This document shows positions 55,586-64,000 of a DNA stretch of 64,000 nt, in pieces. The first letter of the stretch is position 1, and every line of letters begins with the position of its first letter. Source of the DNA: Desulfosarcina alkanivorans. GTDB taxonomy: Bacteria; Desulfobacterota; Desulfobacteria; Desulfobacterales; Desulfosarcinaceae. The notes under the pieces are model-generated. The model did no database searches. It saw only the letters and a program-made list of their open reading frames with translations, and was not told where the DNA came from. A program made the position numbers and the translations under genes. Location of the stretch: contig NZ_AP021874.1 in assembly GCF_009688945.1 (NCBI RefSeq), positions 1,550,001-1,614,000 of the forward strand. Direction: 5' to 3'.

Positions 55586-56881
55586 TCAGGGGTGGATGTC
55601 ACTTCCGATAACCGCCAAGGTTCGCTCCACGGCGCCCCTGTTTTTGATAAACACGTCTCTGGCCCGCTGCCCGACACGACGATTGGCATCCCGGTTGACC
55701 ATCAGATGCCCTGCCTGTCCGGCAAGTTGATGCGCATCGTCCACACGGATGGCACCGCCTTCGTTTTCGAGGGTTTGACAAATCCAGCGAAAATCGCTGG
55801 TGTGAGGACCGAATAAGATCGGCTTGGCCACCGAGGCGGGCTCCAGGGGATTATGGCCTCCCGCGTCAACCAGGCTTCCCCCGACAAAGGCGACGTCGGC
55901 CAGGGCATAGAGCTGGCGAAGGACTCCAATCCTGTCGATCACCACGACCGCAGAAGGCGAGGGCTGCCTTTCGATCTGCCCCATGGTCCTGGCATCCACA
56001 CCGGAACGCCTGAAGATGCTGCACACGGCAATCGCCCGCCCCGGATCTCTCGGAACGACAATCAGCACCGCATCGATGCCTGTTGCCCGAAGGCTGCGAT
56101 AGGCATCGGACAATACCGCTTCCTCCCCTTGATGGGTGCTGCCGGCCACCCATACCGGCGCACTTTCCGAGAGACACAATCCTTCAGAAAGCCGATTCAG
56201 GTCTTCGGCGGAAACACTGACGGGTGCCTGGTCGAATTTGATATTGCCCACCGTGGCCAGTTTTTTTTCAGAAACGCCGAGTTCAAGAAAACGGAACCGG
56301 TCCGAATCCGTCTGGACACAGATACGCTCGAATAGGGACAGCAGGGGGGACATGAGAAAACCGATGCGTTTATATCCGCGAAACGACCCGTCCGAGAGCC
56401 GGGCGTTTACCAGGTGAACGGGTATTTTGCATCGATTCAGGCTATAGAGGAAATTCGGCCAGATGTCTGTTTCCACGATCACCACCAGCCTTGGGCCAAC
56501 AACCGTCAGCGCCCGTCTCACGGAAAATGGGGTATCATAAGGGAAATGCCTGATCGCGGCCACGTGGGGGGCCATCACACGGGTGGCCATCTCGTAACCG
56601 GTCTGGGTGGACGCCGTAAAGACCAGCCGATGGCCACCAATTTTTTGGGCCAACGCTTTCACCAGCGGTTCTGCCGAGAGTACTTCTCCTACGGAAAGGG
56701 CATGGATCCAGACCGGCCCCCCAGCGTCCCCGGAAGCCGTATCGTTTCGGGGGAGCGCCTCCATGAACAGCCGTTTTAAAAAGGTGCGACGATGCTTTTT
56801 TCTAAACCCCACCACCGGGACCCAGATCGGCCACAACAGTAGAATCGCTACCACCATGACAACGTTGTAGCCGATAATCAT
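55586..56881 (-). CDS. waaA: 3-deoxy-D-manno-octulosonic acid transferase
   Basis: Adds Kdo to lipid IVA. A protein of 431 residues with an N-terminal membrane anchor (residues ~2-22) and GT-B fold. Motifs visible are WIHALSVGEVLSAEPL, FTASTQTGYEMA, VIVETDIWPNFL, NARLSDGSFRGY, GNIKFD and the C-terminal GGHNPLEPASVAKPILFGPH. GAGGA precedes ATG 56881. It follows lptG by 47 bases. Whether one or two Kdo residues are added is not evident from sequence. Confidence 0.94.
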   Translation of the reverse strand: MIIGYNVVMVVAILLLWPIWVPVVGFRKKHRRTFLKRLFMEALPRNDTASGDAGGPVWIHALSVGEVLSAEPLVKALAQKIGGHRLVFTASTQTGYEMATRVMAPHVAAIRHFPYDTPFSVRRALTVVGPRLVVIVETDIWPNFLYSLNRCKIPVHLVNARLSDGSFRGYKRIGFLMSPLLSLFERICVQTDSDRFRFLELGVSEKKLATVGNIKFDQAPVSVSAEDLNRLSEGLCLSESAPVWVAGSTHQGEEAVLSDAYRSLRATGIDAVLIVVPRDPGRAIAVCSIFRRSGVDARTMGQIERQPSPSAVVVIDRIGVLRQLYALADVAFVGGSLVDAGGHNPLEPASVAKPILFGPHTSDFRWICQTLENEGGAIRVDDAHQLAGQAGHLMVNRDANRRVGQRARDVFIKNRGAVERTLAVIGSDIHP

Positions 56882-56928
56882 CAAACGTCCTCTATCGCTA
56901 TAAAAACAGTGTGCCGCGCCCTGGCCGG

Positions 56929-58005
56929 TCAATGGGCATTGAGTATTAAAAAACCGGCAACACTGAAAAAAACAATGTTGGCAACCCACGCTGCCACTAC
57001 AGGAGGCATCATTTCAGCATAACCCAGGGAAAGGCAGAAGCTGTTGAAAATCCAGTAAAGAAAGGCGATCCCCAATCCATAGGTGATGCTCACCGGCATC
57101 CCCTCGCGCAACTTGCCGCGAAGGGCGATCCCTGTTCCCAGCACACTGAGAAACAGGCACACAAAGGGCGCGGCAATCTTGCCGTGATAATCCACCCGAA
57201 AGCGAACGGCACCGTACCCTTCCCGCTCCACCTTTTCGATATACCGGCCCAATTCGGCCAACCCCATTTCATCGGATCGTTTGGCGGCCCGGGCCAGATC
57301 ATCGGGATTCAGATCGATCTCGACAGTCAGCGTATCCAGGGACCTCAGTTGGTGACCGCCGTCATTTTCATCAAAGGCCTGTTCGACGACATCCTTAAGG
57401 CGCCACTGCCCGTTTATAAATTCACCGGATTGGGCATCAATCCGATTGATCAGCCTGAATTGGTCATCAAAGGTATGCATTGCAATGCGCGAAATACGTT
57501 TTTTATCGGGCTGATAACTTTTAATGTGGATAATCTGCCGGGAGGCGCGCATCCAGATGTCATTGGTTTTGGAAGCGAAGATATTTTTTTTCTTCACCTC
57601 CTGAAGCCAGATCTGGTTGGCCTTGACCATAAAAACCGGCGCAAGCATTTCGGCAACCACGAACAGCAGACACCCAAAAACAAGGCCGAGTACCAGGGCC
57701 GGTTTCAGCAGCCGGGTTTTACCGATGCCGCAGCTTTTCAAAGCGATGACTTCGTTGTTTTTGCTCATCAGTCCCAGTGCGACAAGGATGGACAATAAAA
57801 ATCCAACGGGCGCAATCTGAACCAAAATAAACGGCAGCTTGTACAGCAGATAGACGACACACCGGCTGGCGGAAACGCCCGCCTCCATGAAATTATCTAT
57901 TTTTTCGATAAAATCGACCGCCAGATAGATACTCAGCACGGCAACCAATACAATGGAGAAGCAGATGAGAATTTCCCGGGTGACGTAGCGGTAGAGAATC
58001 GTCAT
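56929..58005 (-). CDS. lptG: LPS export permease LptG
   Basis: A protein of 358 residues of the YjgP/YjgQ family. Three N-terminal helices (ILICFSIVLVAVLSIYLAVDF onward), a periplasmic beta-jellyroll domain (about residues 125-270) and three C-terminal helices are visible. LptF and LptG form the permease of the LptB2FGC transporter that moves LPS from the inner membrane to the periplasmic bridge. The start overlaps the lptF stop by 4 bases. Assignment of F versus G rests on gene order. lptB, lptA and lptC are not in the window. Confidence 0.9.
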   Translation of the reverse strand: MTILYRYVTREILICFSIVLVAVLSIYLAVDFIEKIDNFMEAGVSASRCVVYLLYKLPFILVQIAPVGFLLSILVALGLMSKNNEVIALKSCGIGKTRLLKPALVLGLVFGCLLFVVAEMLAPVFMVKANQIWLQEVKKKNIFASKTNDIWMRASRQIIHIKSYQPDKKRISRIAMHTFDDQFRLINRIDAQSGEFINGQWRLKDVVEQAFDENDGGHQLRSLDTLTVEIDLNPDDLARAAKRSDEMGLAELGRYIEKVEREGYGAVRFRVDYHGKIAAPFVCLFLSVLGTGIALRGKLREGMPVSITYGLGIAFLYWIFNSFCLSLGYAEMMPPVVAAWVANIVFFSVAGFLILNAH

Positions 58006-59183
58006 TTTTTACCCGCCCATTTTATCGCCCTTGCCACTATCGGGTCCAGCCATCTGAATAACGATGGCTTCTCCCTTGCCGACCGAACCAGGAGATAGGT
58101 GCCGAATCCGCCAAGCGTCAAGTTCGGCACCCACATACCAAGCGCCGGCGGATATTTTCCGTTTTCTCCGAAGGCCGTGCCGATGGACATGAGCAGGTAG
58201 TACAGCAAGAAAAAGAAAAGCCCCAGTCCGATGCCGAACGCCTTCTGGGAATTTTTGGTCTGAACACCAAGCGGCAGGGCCAGCAGCCCCATGGCAATGC
58301 AGGCCACGGGAATGGCAAATTTTTTCTGCAGCTGCAGGGAGGCGCCGAAAAACCGTTCTTTATCCGTTCTTTTGACCTGATGCATATAGGCTTTAAGCTC
58401 GGCGGCGGTCATTTCCTTGGGACCTTTCTCCCCTGTTCCCGGGCTGGTCATGGCGGCTTTTATATCCAATCGGATATCATAGGTCTCAAAATGGATGACA
58501 TGGGAAGAACGATCTTTCATGTCCATCTGGTTGATGGTTCCTTCAAAGAGTCTCAGATGGTAAATCATGTTCTTCGGGTCGCCGACGATCCGCCCTGTTT
58601 TGGCGACCACGGTATTGTTCACTTCCTTGTTCCGGTGGTCTTCGATGAACACGCTGTGCAATTCGCCGTTGTGGGGGTCTATCTTATTGACATAAAGCAT
58701 GATCTTGTCAAAACTGTCGTTGAAGGTACGCGCCTTCAAACCGACATTCAGGTTGGCTGTAGCGACATTGAAAAGCAGTGTTTTGAAGCGGGACGAACCA
58801 TGGGGAACGCCGAAGAGGGTCATGTACCCGGTCAGCAGGGTTCCTATCAGGCTGAATGCCAAAACCGGCGCCAACAGCCGGTATACGCTCACGCCTCCGG
58901 CCTTGAGCGCCATGATTTCGTTATCGCCGGACAACCTCAAAAGGGTCATCAGCACGGCCATCATCACGGACATGGGAATCACATACTGAAGAAAATAGGG
59001 CATCGTATAAACCAGCAGCAGGCAGACCGGTCCGACACCGACTTTATGATTGACGATCATATCGGTGATATCGAGGATTTGTTTCATTAAAAAAATGAAG
59101 GAGAAGAAGGCCAGGTTGATAAAAAATGGCGGCAGCATCTCCAGAAACAGGTATCGGTTGATTATAGAAAATGGATTGTACAA
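58002..59183 (-). CDS. lptF: LPS export permease LptF
   Basis: A protein of 393 residues, same fold as LptG: N-terminal helices around PPFFINLAFFSFIFLMK and VCLLLVYTMPYFLQYVIPMSVMMAVLM, a periplasmic domain, then C-terminal helices (FGIGLGLFFFLLYYLLMSIG). The cytoplasmic coupling helix LRLSGDNEIMALKAGGVSVYRLL is typical. The start is TTG at 59183, with weak ribosome site; the family N-terminus agrees with it. It is the first gene of the lptF-lptG-waaA-lpxK run. Confidence 0.9.
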   Translation of the reverse strand: MYNPFSIINRYLFLEMLPPFFINLAFFSFIFLMKQILDITDMIVNHKVGVGPVCLLLVYTMPYFLQYVIPMSVMMAVLMTLLRLSGDNEIMALKAGGVSVYRLLAPVLAFSLIGTLLTGYMTLFGVPHGSSRFKTLLFNVATANLNVGLKARTFNDSFDKIMLYVNKIDPHNGELHSVFIEDHRNKEVNNTVVAKTGRIVGDPKNMIYHLRLFEGTINQMDMKDRSSHVIHFETYDIRLDIKAAMTSPGTGEKGPKEMTAAELKAYMHQVKRTDKERFFGASLQLQKKFAIPVACIAMGLLALPLGVQTKNSQKAFGIGLGLFFFLLYYLLMSIGTAFGENGKYPPALGMWVPNLTLGGFGTYLLVRSAREKPSLFRWLDPIVARAIKWAGKK

Positions 59184-59225
59184 TTCACGGCCCTATTCAC
59201 GAAAAAAAATTTACCGGAATGGATT

Positions 59226-59360
59226 TCAGATATTGTCGTGTGGGGATGAGGGTTTATCTTTTTCATGCAGGATGGCGTCACTTTCATCGTCCCCATCCGG
59301 TTCAACAGTCTCTTCTTCAGTCTGCCCGTCACCCTCAAGATCGTTGTCGTTTTCTTCCAT
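59226..59360 (-). CDS. Small highly acidic protein
   Basis: A 44-codon frame with AAGGTG 7-8 bases before its ATG. More than a third of the residues are Asp or Glu (MEENDNDLEGDGQTEEE at the start), and there are few hydrophobic ones, so it would be disordered. The stop lies 42 bases before lptF on the same strand. Nothing in the sequence tells its role, and a chance frame cannot be excluded. Confidence 0.4.
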   Translation of the reverse strand: MEENDNDLEGDGQTEEETVEPDGDDESDAILHEKDKPSSPHDNI

Positions 59361-59538
59361 GGAAGCTCACCTTTTCATTTGATGAAGGCGCGTTCACGCC
59401 CCCTGCTCATGGCCAGGGGACGAACCTGAAAATGACCCTCGGCGATTACATGTCCTGCCGGATCCATGCCGATGCCTGCGCCATAAGACAACCCGGAAAA
59501 GTCAATTGCCATTGACTGTCCAAACGGTTAGACGCCCA

Positions 59539-61029
59539 TCATCGCCGGCCGAAAATGGACCCCAGCACACCTCGGATAATCTGTCGGCCGATACTGCTGC
59601 CGATGGAACGCGCCGCACTTTTCATCATGGCTTCTCCGGCGGTCTGCCGGCGGCGACCGCCGGATGAGGACCGTCGCTGTGCCTGCCGTTGTTGTTTCTC
59701 CGCTTCTATTTCTTTAAGACGCCGGCTCTCTGCTGCCCGGGCAGCCTCGGCCCGCTGTTTGAGCATTTCGTAGGCGGACTGCCGATCCAATGAATCGTCA
59801 TAACGGCCTCTTATGGGGGACCGCTGCACGACCGCCGACCGCTCGTCGGCCGAGAGCGGTCCGATGCGGCCTTGCGGCGGTGCGATGAGGGTTTGCCGGA
59901 CCGGTTGGGGCCGGCCGTCATCACCCATTACCGATACCAGAGCTTCTCCGATGCCCAGGGTGGTTACCCTGTCGGCCGTCTTAAACTGTGGGTTGGGAAC
60001 AAACGACGCGGCCACGGCCCGGATGGTTTTCTGGTCTTTGGGCGTGAAGGCCCGCAGGGCATGCTGGACTTTCAGTCCCAGTTGGCCCAGCACGTTATCC
60101 GGCAAGTCCATGGGGTTTTGGGTAATAAAATAGACGCCCACCCCTTTGGACCGGATCAAACGAACCACCTGTTCAATTTTGGCCAGCAGTGTTTTCGGCG
60201 CTCCGGAAAAAAGCAGATGCGCTTCGTCGAAAAAAAGCGCCAGTCTCGGCACGGGCGGATCCCCCGCCTCGGGAAGCTGCTCGAACAATTCGGCCAGCAG
60301 CCATAATAAAAAGGCCGCGTACAGGCGTGGCGCCTGATGGATCAATCGGCTGGCATCGAAGAGACTCACGACGCCGCGGCCGGAAAAATCCGTGTGCATT
60401 AAATCGGCCAGCTGCAGTGCCGGCTCGCCGAAAAAACGCTCGGCCCCCTGCTCTTCCAGCACCAGCAGGCGCCGCTGGATGGCGCCAAGGCTGGCAGCGC
60501 TGATATTGCCGTAATCCGACCGCAGGGACCCGGCATGTTCTCCCATCCAGGCCAGCAGCGCCCGAAGGTCTTTCAGGTCCAGCAATAGCAGCCCCTGATC
60601 GTCGGCCAGATCGAATCCGGCGTAAAGCACCCCGGTCTGAGTGTCGTTAAGTTCAAGCAGATTGGCCAGGAGCAACGGTCCCATTTCCGATATGGTGGTG
60701 CGCACCGGATGGCCGTTTTTCCCATCCATGTCCCAGAACAGGGTGGGACAGGGTTGCTGACGGTAGCCGGGCAGGGGAATGCTTGCCAGCCGTGCCTCTA
60801 TTTTGGGATGGGGTGATCCTGCTGCGGCAATTCCCGACAGGTCGCCCTTTACGTCCACGGCAAATACCGGTGTGCCCATCAGGGAAAAGCCCTCGGCCAG
60901 GGTTTGCAGGGTTACCGTTTTACCGGTACCGGTGGCACCGGCAACCAGGCCGTGTCGATTGCACATGCGGCCGGATTGGCCAACCAGCTGTCCGTTGGCG
61001 CCGCCGATGGTCAATACTGTCTGCTTCAT
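59539..61029 (-). CDS. HerA/FtsK-like ATPase of the DUF853 family (YjgR type)
   Basis: A protein of 496 residues. Walker A GATGTGKT is at residues 31-38 and Walker B LALFFDEAHLLF near 270, followed by VYFITQNP. The C-terminus has a basic, Arg-rich helical tail (KEIEAEKQQRQAQRRSS) and a final hydrophobic segment. The E. coli member YjgR is uncharacterised; the fold belongs to the HerA/FtsK DNA-translocase class. ATG 61029 is preceded by GGAGG. No nuclease gene (NurA) is beside it. Confidence 0.88.
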   Translation of the reverse strand: MKQTVLTIGGANGQLVGQSGRMCNRHGLVAGATGTGKTVTLQTLAEGFSLMGTPVFAVDVKGDLSGIAAAGSPHPKIEARLASIPLPGYRQQPCPTLFWDMDGKNGHPVRTTISEMGPLLLANLLELNDTQTGVLYAGFDLADDQGLLLLDLKDLRALLAWMGEHAGSLRSDYGNISAASLGAIQRRLLVLEEQGAERFFGEPALQLADLMHTDFSGRGVVSLFDASRLIHQAPRLYAAFLLWLLAELFEQLPEAGDPPVPRLALFFDEAHLLFSGAPKTLLAKIEQVVRLIRSKGVGVYFITQNPMDLPDNVLGQLGLKVQHALRAFTPKDQKTIRAVAASFVPNPQFKTADRVTTLGIGEALVSVMGDDGRPQPVRQTLIAPPQGRIGPLSADERSAVVQRSPIRGRYDDSLDRQSAYEMLKQRAEAARAAESRRLKEIEAEKQQRQAQRRSSSGGRRRQTAGEAMMKSAARSIGSSIGRQIIRGVLGSIFGRR

Positions 61030-61163
61030 GGAGGCCTCCGTTTGCATGTCGCACAATTACTCAAATCGGGACGGCATGGAACATACCCGGACATGGCGAT
61101 TTTGAATAAGATTTTTTATCTTACGGCATCCGTCGGAAAAAGAAAATGGAAAAACAGTGACGG

Positions 61164-62720
61164 TCAGCCGGTCAGAAAATGGGCAACCGCAGCGGCCACG
61201 CGCTCACCGTCCACAGCGCAGGAGACGATTCCACCGGCATACCCGGCGCCTTCGCCGCAGGGGAACAGCCCCGGCATCCCGATGTGCTGAAAGGTGGAAG
61301 AATCCCTTGGGATTCTGATCGGGGAGGATGTCCGTGATTCCACCCCCACCACGATCGCATCGTTGGTTATAAACCCTCTCATCTTTCGGTCAAAGGCCTT
61401 AAAACCGGCCTGCAGACGCAGCCGGAGGGAATCGGGCAGCCATTCGTGCAGGGAGGAGGCCACCACACCGGGCGGATAAGAGCATGCCGGCAGGCGGGGG
61501 GAAGAACGATTATTGACAAAATCGGCCAGCCGCTGAGCCGGTGCGACGACACCGCCACCGCCGTTTTTACAGGCGATGTGCTCCAGCGTGCGCTGATAGT
61601 TCAGGCCCGCCAGAGGCCCCGCCGGATCCCGAACAGGAATATCCCCCGGCCTGATTTCCACCACAATACCGGCATTGGCGTATGGAGAATTCCGCCTGGA
61701 GAAAGACATGCCATTGACCACCAGACCGTCACGCCGCGTGGATGCCGGCACGATAAACCCGCCGGGGCACATGCAAAAGCTGTATACCCCGCGTCCATCC
61801 ACCTGCTGCACAAGGTGGTAGGCTGCTGCCGGCAGATAGTCCCCCCGTGCCTGGCCATGGTATTGAATCCGATCGATGAGGCCTTGAGGATGTTCCACCC
61901 GGACCCCCATGGCAAATGATTTGGCATCCAGCGCAATCTTTCGGGCCATCAGCATTTCGTAAACATCCCGGGCGCTGTGGCCGGAAGCCAGAACCACCGC
62001 ACGCCCCTCGATGCGATGCCCGTCTGCCAGGCGCACACCTGTCGCCCGGCCGCCCGATACGGACAAGTCGACCACTTTTTGCCGGAAATGGATTTCACCG
62101 CCATGGGTTTCGATGGTGGTTCGCATGGCGGCGACAATCCCGGGAAGACGATTGGAACCGATGTGGGGATGGGCTTCGCTGAGAATGCGCGGATCGGCGC
62201 CGTGCTGGTGGAACCGATGGAGCACACGGCGGTGATCCCCCCGTTTCCTGGATCGCGTGTAGAGCTTGCCGTCGGAAAAGGTACCCGCACCTCCCTCGCC
62301 ATATGCATAATTGGATTCACCGTCGAGTATTCCCCGCCGATTCAGGGCCGCCACATCCCGACGCCGCTCCTTGACGGGCTTTCCCCGCTCGACGACCACC
62401 GGCCGAAACCCCAATTCGACCAACCGTAAGGCGGCAAACAGGCCTGCCGGGCCGGCGCCCACGATGACCACCGGTGGCGCGGACCGAACATCGCGGTAGC
62501 TAAATTCCGGCAGCCCCTTCGTCGGCAGTTCCCCGGCGGCATAAACCCGGATGCCTAAATTGACACGGATCGTTCGTTTGCGTGCATCGATGGAGCGGCG
62601 GGCAATCACGAACCGGTCAGCATCAATGGGATGCCCCAGCTTTTGGGAAAGAGCGCGTTGGATCGCTTCCGGGTCGGCCGCCATCGGGGGCGGCAGGGTG
62701 AGAGAAACGTTTTCAGGCAT
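61164..62720 (-). CDS. FAD-dependent dehydrogenase (COG2509 type)
   Basis: A protein of ~518 residues. The FAD-binding dinucleotide motif VVIVGAGPAGLFAALRLVELG is near residue 85. Then come the ERGKPVKERRRDV segment, YGEGGAGTFSDGKLYTR, ASGHSARDVYEML and a C-terminal GLFPCGEGAGYAGGIVSCAVDGERVA. The family is widespread but its substrate is unknown. The start is uncertain: ATG 62720 overlaps the terC stop by 8 bases, while an earlier start at 62759 would overlap by 47. Confidence 0.88.
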   Translation of the reverse strand: MPENVSLTLPPPMAADPEAIQRALSQKLGHPIDADRFVIARRSIDARKRTIRVNLGIRVYAAGELPTKGLPEFSYRDVRSAPPVVIVGAGPAGLFAALRLVELGFRPVVVERGKPVKERRRDVAALNRRGILDGESNYAYGEGGAGTFSDGKLYTRSRKRGDHRRVLHRFHQHGADPRILSEAHPHIGSNRLPGIVAAMRTTIETHGGEIHFRQKVVDLSVSGGRATGVRLADGHRIEGRAVVLASGHSARDVYEMLMARKIALDAKSFAMGVRVEHPQGLIDRIQYHGQARGDYLPAAAYHLVQQVDGRGVYSFCMCPGGFIVPASTRRDGLVVNGMSFSRRNSPYANAGIVVEIRPGDIPVRDPAGPLAGLNYQRTLEHIACKNGGGGVVAPAQRLADFVNNRSSPRLPACSYPPGVVASSLHEWLPDSLRLRLQAGFKAFDRKMRGFITNDAIVVGVESRTSSPIRIPRDSSTFQHIGMPGLFPCGEGAGYAGGIVSCAVDGERVAAAVAHFLTG

Positions 62721-63426
62721 CGGTGGTGAGCTCTTTTTTTCTCCGGCGGTTGTGCTCATAGCGCATCTGAAGCATCTCCACCATCAAGGCAAACCCCATG
62801 GGCAGGTAAATGTAGGCCTTGGGAACATGTTTATGCATACCCTCCATAAAGATGGTGACCCCGATGGTAATCAGAAAGGAAAGCGCCAGGATCTTCAAGG
62901 CGGGATGCCGTAGAATAAAATCACCGATGGGGCGGGCAAAAAAGAGGATGCCGACAAAGGAAAGCACCACTGCCGAAACGATGATCCACAGCTGCTGGGT
63001 CAGTCCCACGGCGGTAATCACCGAATCGATGGAAAAAACAATATCCAGCAGAATAATCTGGAGGATGATGGCGCCAAAGGCGCCGGCCCCCTTCTCGCCA
63101 TCCCCATTCTCCTGTTCTCTGAATTCGACGGTGTGATGAATCTCGTGGACGGCTTTGTAAAGCAAGAACATCCCGCCGGCCAGCAGGATCAGGTCCCTGA
63201 CCGAAAAGTCGGCGACGACGGGCCGGGTCAGGCTGGCCAGGGCCACCACCACGAACAACATGACGATCCGGGCCACCATGGCCAGGCTCAGCCCGATGAT
63301 ACGCGCTTTCTGGCGCTGGTTTTCGGGCAATCGGGCCACAAAGATGGCAATCACCAGGACATTGTCCACCCCCAGCACCAGTTCCAACCCGATCAGCAGG
63401 GCCAGCAGGCCCACTGCATCTGCCAT
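62713..63426 (-). CDS. TerC-family integral membrane protein
   Basis: A protein of 237 residues with about seven transmembrane helices. Two helices carry the acidic motif pair typical of the family, LELVLGVDNVLVIA near the N-terminus and LLDIVFSIDSVITAVG in the middle, which are thought to bind a metal ion. TerC/Alx members are linked to tellurite resistance and to manganese export in other bacteria. No ter genes surround it. GGGAGG precedes ATG 63426. It overlaps the FAD dehydrogenase gene. Confidence 0.9.
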   Translation of the reverse strand: MADAVGLLALLIGLELVLGVDNVLVIAIFVARLPENQRQKARIIGLSLAMVARIVMLFVVVALASLTRPVVADFSVRDLILLAGGMFLLYKAVHEIHHTVEFREQENGDGEKGAGAFGAIILQIILLDIVFSIDSVITAVGLTQQLWIIVSAVVLSFVGILFFARPIGDFILRHPALKILALSFLITIGVTIFMEGMHKHVPKAYIYLPMGFALMVEMLQMRYEHNRRRKKELTTDA

Positions 63427-63479
63427 CGGCCACCTCCCTTGGTATCTTGCCGCGACGGGATCGCTAAAAGGCCCGTCGG

Positions 63480-64000
63480 CTATCGGCTTTCCAATATTTC
63501 GAGTACGTCGGCACATTTTTGCGCCGCACGCTTCACGATCGCTTCCGCTTCCCCGACAATCCGGGTTCGGAATTCGTCATCCGTGATGTCGGTCATATTG
63601 ATCATCACGTTTTTGTAGGCGCCCCATATACCGGTCTCCAGCGTCCTGGCACCGACTTCCACATCAGACCGTGATGCCGGGTTGCCATAGCGCGCCACGT
63701 CGCAAAGGGCATCCCAGGCACCGTCCCCCAGCTTCATTGTCGTCAGGGGAATGTCAATGGCTTTCTTTAGCCCGGCCTGCATCTGTTCTGCCCGTGCGGT
63801 CCGTTCGGCATCTGTCCCCCTGGGCAGGCGAAGGGCCGCCATGAAATCCTTGAACGCCGTTGTGTCCGCATCGATCATGGGGATCAATCGGGCCGCGGCA
63901 TCGTGCAACGGCGGAATGCATTTTCTCATCTGTGCGTCCACCGACTCAAACTTTCTGACGCCGTAGGTGAGTTTGCCCACCATGGCCCCCAAACCGGCAC
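63480..64000 (-). CDS. Formiminotransferase-cyclodeaminase family protein, 5' end outside window
   Basis: The C-terminal 172 or so residues are visible; the frame is open to the right edge. The all-helical FTCD C-domain pattern is seen: LGAMVGKLTYG at the start, then DADTTAFKDFMAALRLP, and the repeated VARYGNPASRSDVEVGARTLETG. The family includes formimino-tetrahydrofolate cyclodeaminase and the methenyl-THF cyclohydrolase FchA of one-carbon metabolism. In an organism that may use the Wood-Ljungdahl pathway the FchA role is plausible (inference). Confidence 0.85.
   Translation of the reverse strand, partial: AGLGAMVGKLTYGVRKFESVDAQMRKCIPPLHDAAARLIPMIDADTTAFKDFMAALRLPRGTDAERTARAEQMQAGLKKAIDIPLTTMKLGDGAWDALCDVARYGNPASRSDVEVGARTLETGIWGAYKNVMINMTDITDDEFRTRIVGEAEAIVKRAAQKCADVLEILESR

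Overview
The window reads as a stretch of chromosome from a Gram-negative, GC-rich bacterium. It is most likely a member of the Desulfobacterota (Desulfobacterales / Desulfosarcina-like). This placement is an inference from gene content and order: rpoD-dnaG followed by a CAU tRNA, a Nif3-family gene, a C4 zinc-ribbon gene and rnpB; citramalate synthase next to ilvC and leuA; a PEP-CTERM protein; a DsrE-like protein; and lipopolysaccharide genes that imply an outer membrane. No rRNA, CRISPR array, insertion sequence or prophage was seen.

Layout. Positions 1-4.9 kb (+) hold a TPR/membrane protein cut by the window edge, a PASTA protein, rpe, aroQ, a SprT-like metallopeptidase and yvcK. Positions 5.1-14.6 kb (-) hold a housekeeping run, transcribed hisB, dnaG, rpoD, tRNA(CAU), nif3-like, zinc ribbon, rnpB, an HPr-domain protein and ispD. 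Positions 15.6-20.2 kb (+) hold a YcaO-TPR protein and a copper chaperone/CopA pair. Positions 20.2-24.7 kb hold an orphan ParA, a large dynamin-like GTPase, a small Cys/Lys-rich protein and YqgE.

Positions 24.9-33.8 kb (+) hold the branched-chain amino-acid operon ilvD-ilvB-ilvN-ilvC-cimA-leuA. It is preceded by a leader peptide very rich in Leu/Ile/Val codons and by mutually exclusive antiterminator and terminator hairpins, which is a textbook attenuator. CimA would supply 2-oxobutyrate from pyruvate for isoleucine, IlvBN/C/D act on both branches, and LeuA opens the leucine branch.

Positions 34.2-38.3 kb (-) hold a PEP-CTERM protein in an AT-rich pocket, a chalcone-isomerase-like secreted protein, pyrD and a metallo-beta-lactamase-fold protein. 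Positions 38.6-46.6 kb (+) hold NfeD/SPFH, a cytoplasmic diguanylate cyclase, an FKBP/SlyD-like protein with a Cys tail, a second dynamin-like GTPase, a methionine-gamma-lyase-type enzyme with a PNPOx-like partner, and a DsrE-like protein. Positions 46.8-54.1 kb (-) hold a minor-pilin/PilY1 cluster with a possible sigma-54 promoter; its PilY1 carries an apparent golvesin-type domain. Positions 54.4-59.4 kb (-) hold lptF-lptG-waaA-lpxK for lipid A/LPS export. Positions 59.5-64 kb (-) hold a HerA-like ATPase, an FAD dehydrogenase, a TerC protein and a cyclodeaminase cut by the window edge.

The two signals I consider most worth following are the ilv attenuator and a set of degenerate 7-bp-period repeats. 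The repeats begin at or just after the stop codons of five unrelated genes (ycaO-TPR, copA, ilvD, leuA, pyrD).
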